Source: an uncultured Clostridia bacterium
GTDB taxonomy: Bacteria; Bacillota; Clostridia; Oscillospirales; Oscillospiraceae
Reading direction: 5' to 3'
Length of the DNA: 10,295 bases
NCBI GenBank assembly: GCA_937907715.1
Contig: CALERM010000237.1
Span: 1 to 10,295, forward strand
The translations under genes and the position numbers were made by a program. Numbering within the stretch: the first letter of the stretch is position 1; each line of letters begins with the position of its first letter. Below, one piece after another: positions 8,317-10,295 of this stretch. The notes beneath the pieces were generated by a model. The model had not been told where the DNA came from. It searched no databases and worked only from the letters and a program-made list of their open reading frames with translations.

Positions 8317-8421
8317 GGCGTCTGCCGCTTCTGCGCCGGACGCCTGCTTCCAAACCTCGGAATTACGGTGGCTGGATGCCGAGAACAGAGCTTCTGTGAC
8401 GTGAGAACCGAAATTCAAGCA
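8317..8421 (+). promoter_or_regulatory. Structured 5' leader, candidate molybdenum-cofactor riboswitch
   Basis: Several helices can be drawn by eye. A 5' hairpin pairs GGCGTCTG (8317-8324) with CGGACGCC (8337-8344). A basal helix pairs TGCTT (8345-8349) with AAGCA (8417-8421), then GAATT (8360-8364) with AATTC (8412-8416), and, past an A/A mismatch, CGGT (8366-8369) with ACCG (8407-8410). Enclosed hairpins are GGC/GCC (8370-8372, 8378-8380) and ACAGA/TCTGT (8385-8389, 8393-8397). The basal 3' arm ends directly before the Shine-Dalgarno AGAGGAG (8422-8428), so folding could control ribosome access. The downstream enzyme uses molybdenum cofactor, and Moco-responsive leaders (Rfam RF01055) are known upstream of cofactor and molybdoenzyme genes. 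The Moco assignment is inference; a purine-sensing or undescribed RNA is possible. That the leader is structured is better supported than its ligand. Confidence 0.5.
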
Positions 8422-8436
8422 AGAGGAGTTTTTGCA

Positions 8437-10295
8437 ATGGCTGTCTTCTTTGTCAACGGCAAGTCCGTTGAGACAACAAAAAACCAGAAGCTGCTGCGCT
8501 ATCTGCGCGATGAGCTGCGCCTGACCTCTGTGAAGGACGGCTGCTCGGAGGGCGCGTGCGGGGCATGTACGGTGATCATTGACGGCGAGACCGTCCGCGC
8601 CTGTACGCCGATGACCGACCGGCTGGAGGGAAAGCATATTCTTACCGTCGAGGGTCTCAGCGAGGAAGAAAAGAAGCTCTATACCTATGCCTACGGAGAG
8701 GCGGGCGCGGTGCAGTGCGGCTTCTGCATTCCGGGTATGGTGCTTTGCACGAAGGCGCTGCTCGACAAAAATCAGAATCCCACCGACGCGGAAATCCGCT
8801 ATGCACTGCGCAACAACTACTGCCGCTGCACGGGCTATGTGAAGATCATTGCCGCCGTGCGCCTGGCGGCGAAGCTGCTGCGCGAGGGCGGGAAAATTCC
8901 GGCGCCCTCGGAAAATGACTGGAAGGTCGGCTCGAGCGTCCACCGGCTCGACGTGGAGGAAAAGGTCCTCGGCTACGGAAAATATCCCGACGACTGCTAT
9001 GTGCCGTATATGACCTACGGCTCGGCGGTCCGCGCGAAATATGCAAGGGCAAGAGTCAAATCCATCGACGCATCGAAGGCGCTTGCGCTTCCGGGCGTGT
9101 GCGCGGTGCTGACGGCAGACGATATTCCCGGCTCCAATCTGGTCGGTCATATCAAGCACGACCAGTATACGCTCGTGCCCGTAGGCGGTCTGACGCACTA
9201 CCTGGGCGACGCGATTGCGCTGGTTGTGGCAAACGATCAGGAAACGCTGGAAAAGGCAAAGAAGCTCGTCAAGGTCGACTATGAGGTTCTGCCTGCGGTC
9301 CACAGCCCGTTTGAGGCGATGCAGCCCGACGCGCCCCGCGTCTTCGACGAGGAAGGCACAAATTTACAGGCAATCCGCCATGTAAGCCGTGGAGACGCCG
9401 ACGGCGCGATTGCCAACTCGAAATACGTTATTTCCCGCCACTTTGAGACGCCCTGGACCGAGCATGCATTCCTGGAGCCGGAGTGCGCGGTTGCCTATAT
9501 CGACCGCGACGGCGATGTGATGCTGCTGACGACCGACCAGTCGTCGCACACGACGCTGCACGAATGCTCGCTGCTGCTGGGCACGAAGAAGATCAAGGTC
9601 GAAAACCAGCTCGTCGGCGGCGGCTTCGGCGGAAAAGAAGACATGTCGGTCCAGCACCATGCGGCGCTCATCACCTACGTGACGCATCTTCCTGTGAAGG
9701 TCAGGCTCTCGAGAGAAGAGTCGCTGCTGGTCCATCCGAAGCGCCACCCGTTCTGGATGGACTTTACGATCGGCTGCGACGAAAACGGCATCATTCAGGG
9801 CGTGAAGGCGGAGGTCGTGTCCGATACGGGCGCGTTTGCATCGCTCGGCGGTCCTGTTCTGGAGCGCGCCTGCACGCACGCGGCAGGTCCCTACGCCTAC
9901 GAAAACTTCGAAATCAAGGGAAGAGCCTATTACACGAACAATCCCCCCGCGGGCGCGTTCCGCGGCTTCGGCGTGACGCAGACCTGCTTTGCCATCGAGA
10001 GCCTGCTCAACGAGATGGCAGAGAAAATCGGCATCAGCCCGTGGGAGATTCGCTACCGCAACGCCATTCGCCCGGGCGGCGTTCTGCCGAACGGTCAGAT
10101 TGTCGGCGCGGAGACCGGTCTTGTCGAGACACTCGAGGCGGTCAAGCCCGAGTTTGACGCGGCGATCAAAGCCGGAAAGCCGGTCGGTCTTGCCTGTGCG
10201 ATGAAAAACGCAGGCGTCGGCGTCGGTCTTCCGGACTACGGCCGGTGCAAGCTGATTGTGGAGGAAGACGAGAAGCTTCATATCTACGCCGGCGC
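8437..10295 (+). CDS. Fused [2Fe-2S]/molybdopterin hydroxylase, xanthine dehydrogenase family (partial, 3' end outside window)
   Basis: The open frame from the ATG at 8437 runs off the window after 619 codons. Residues 1 to about 150 form the two-cluster Fe-S module: the plant-type [2Fe-2S] ligands C36, C41, C44 and C56, then the helical-domain ligands C94, C97, C129 and C131. After a short linker comes the molybdopterin module (from about residue 175) with GGGFGGKE (394-401) and AFRGFGVTQ (507-515). There is no FAD domain between them, as in Desulfovibrio aldehyde oxidoreductase and the putative selenium-dependent xanthine dehydrogenases of Clostridia. By hand alignment E401 and R477 match bovine xanthine oxidase Glu802 and Arg880, F511 matches Phe914, and Q368 probably matches Gln767. 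These favour purine or another N-heterocycle over aldehydes. The catalytic C-terminal glutamate lies beyond the window. The start is set by AGAGGAG eight bases upstream. The FAD partner or electron acceptor is not visible. Confidence 0.9.
   Translation, partial: MAVFFVNGKSVETTKNQKLLRYLRDELRLTSVKDGCSEGACGACTVIIDGETVRACTPMTDRLEGKHILTVEGLSEEEKKLYTYAYGEAGAVQCGFCIPGMVLCTKALLDKNQNPTDAEIRYALRNNYCRCTGYVKIIAAVRLAAKLLREGGKIPAPSENDWKVGSSVHRLDVEEKVLGYGKYPDDCYVPYMTYGSAVRAKYARARVKSIDASKALALPGVCAVLTADDIPGSNLVGHIKHDQYTLVPVGGLTHYLGDAIALVVANDQETLEKAKKLVKVDYEVLPAVHSPFEAMQPDAPRVFDEEGTNLQAIRHVSRGDADGAIANSKYVISRHFETPWTEHAFLEPECAVAYIDRDGDVMLLTTDQSSHTTLHECSLLLGTKKIKVENQLVGGGFGGKEDMSVQHHAALITYVTHLPVKVRLSREESLLVHPKRHPFWMDFTIGCDENGIIQGVKAEVVSDTGAFASLGGPVLERACTHAAGPYAYENFEIKGRAYYTNNPPAGAFRGFGVTQTCFAIESLLNEMAEKIGISPWEIRYRNAIRPGGVLPNGQIVGAETGLVETLEAVKPEFDAAIKAGKPVGLACAMKNAGVGVGLPDYGRCKLIVEEDEKLHIYAG

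Noticed and set aside
8317..8344. Hairpin at the 5' end of the leader as an intrinsic terminator
   Set aside because: The 8-bp stem is followed by TGCTTCC rather than a T-run, so it is better seen as part of the structured leader.
8092..9303. 403-codon minus-strand open frame across the leader and hydroxylase 5' half
   Set aside because: It runs antisense through the promoter, the structured leader and conserved Fe-S ligand codons, with no motif of its own.
9364..10281. Open frames of 305 (minus) and 224 (plus, 9483-10157) codons inside the hydroxylase gene
   Set aside because: Both overlap the conserved molybdopterin domain in other frames and show no independent coding signal.
1..10295. 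CRISPR array, tRNA, rRNA or insertion sequence
   Set aside because: No spaced direct repeats, cloverleaf, rRNA-like sequence or transposase frame was seen on either strand by eye.

Overview
The window looks like chromosomal DNA from a GC-rich, low-oxygen Gram-positive bacterium, most likely a gut-type Clostridia member (Oscillospirales or Christensenellales-like). The signs are strong Shine-Dalgarno sites (AGGAG or GGGAG), a GTG start, sigma-A promoters with 17-bp spacers, a clostridial-style large serine recombinase tail, and a fused Fe-S/molybdenum hydroxylase of a type found in anaerobes. This assignment is an inference from gene content, not from alignment.

Left edge (1-251): the last 43 codons of a serine recombinase (DUF4368-type C-terminus), on the plus strand, probably the terminal gene of an integrated mobile element. 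A perfect 13-bp stem-loop overlaps its stop codon and probably stops transcription from both sides. The boundary between element and chromosome should lie between here and the 3' end of uvrB.

Repair operon (252-5760, minus strand): transcription order uvrA, radC, uvrB. uvrA and uvrB are complete nucleotide-excision-repair genes. radC is 27 bp after uvrA, and its last 11 bp overlap the start of uvrB. A strong extended -10 promoter precedes uvrA, and a near-palindromic GAAC-N4-GTTT site upstream of it is a weak LexA/SOS candidate.

Membrane pair (5952-8204, plus strand): a cardiolipin synthase gene, divergent from uvrA with its own promoter, followed after 12 bp by a PrsW-family intramembrane protease gene, apparently co-transcribed.

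Right edge (8205-10295, plus strand): a clear promoter, a roughly 130-nt structured leader, then a molybdenum hydroxylase that fuses two [2Fe-2S] domains to the molybdopterin domain with no FAD domain between. It keeps residues typical of xanthine/purine-specific enzymes and runs off the window. The leader is the most interesting non-coding element. A molybdenum-cofactor riboswitch is the leading hypothesis, based on context and foldability only. No tRNA, rRNA or CRISPR array was seen, and most of the DNA is ordinary housekeeping sequence.
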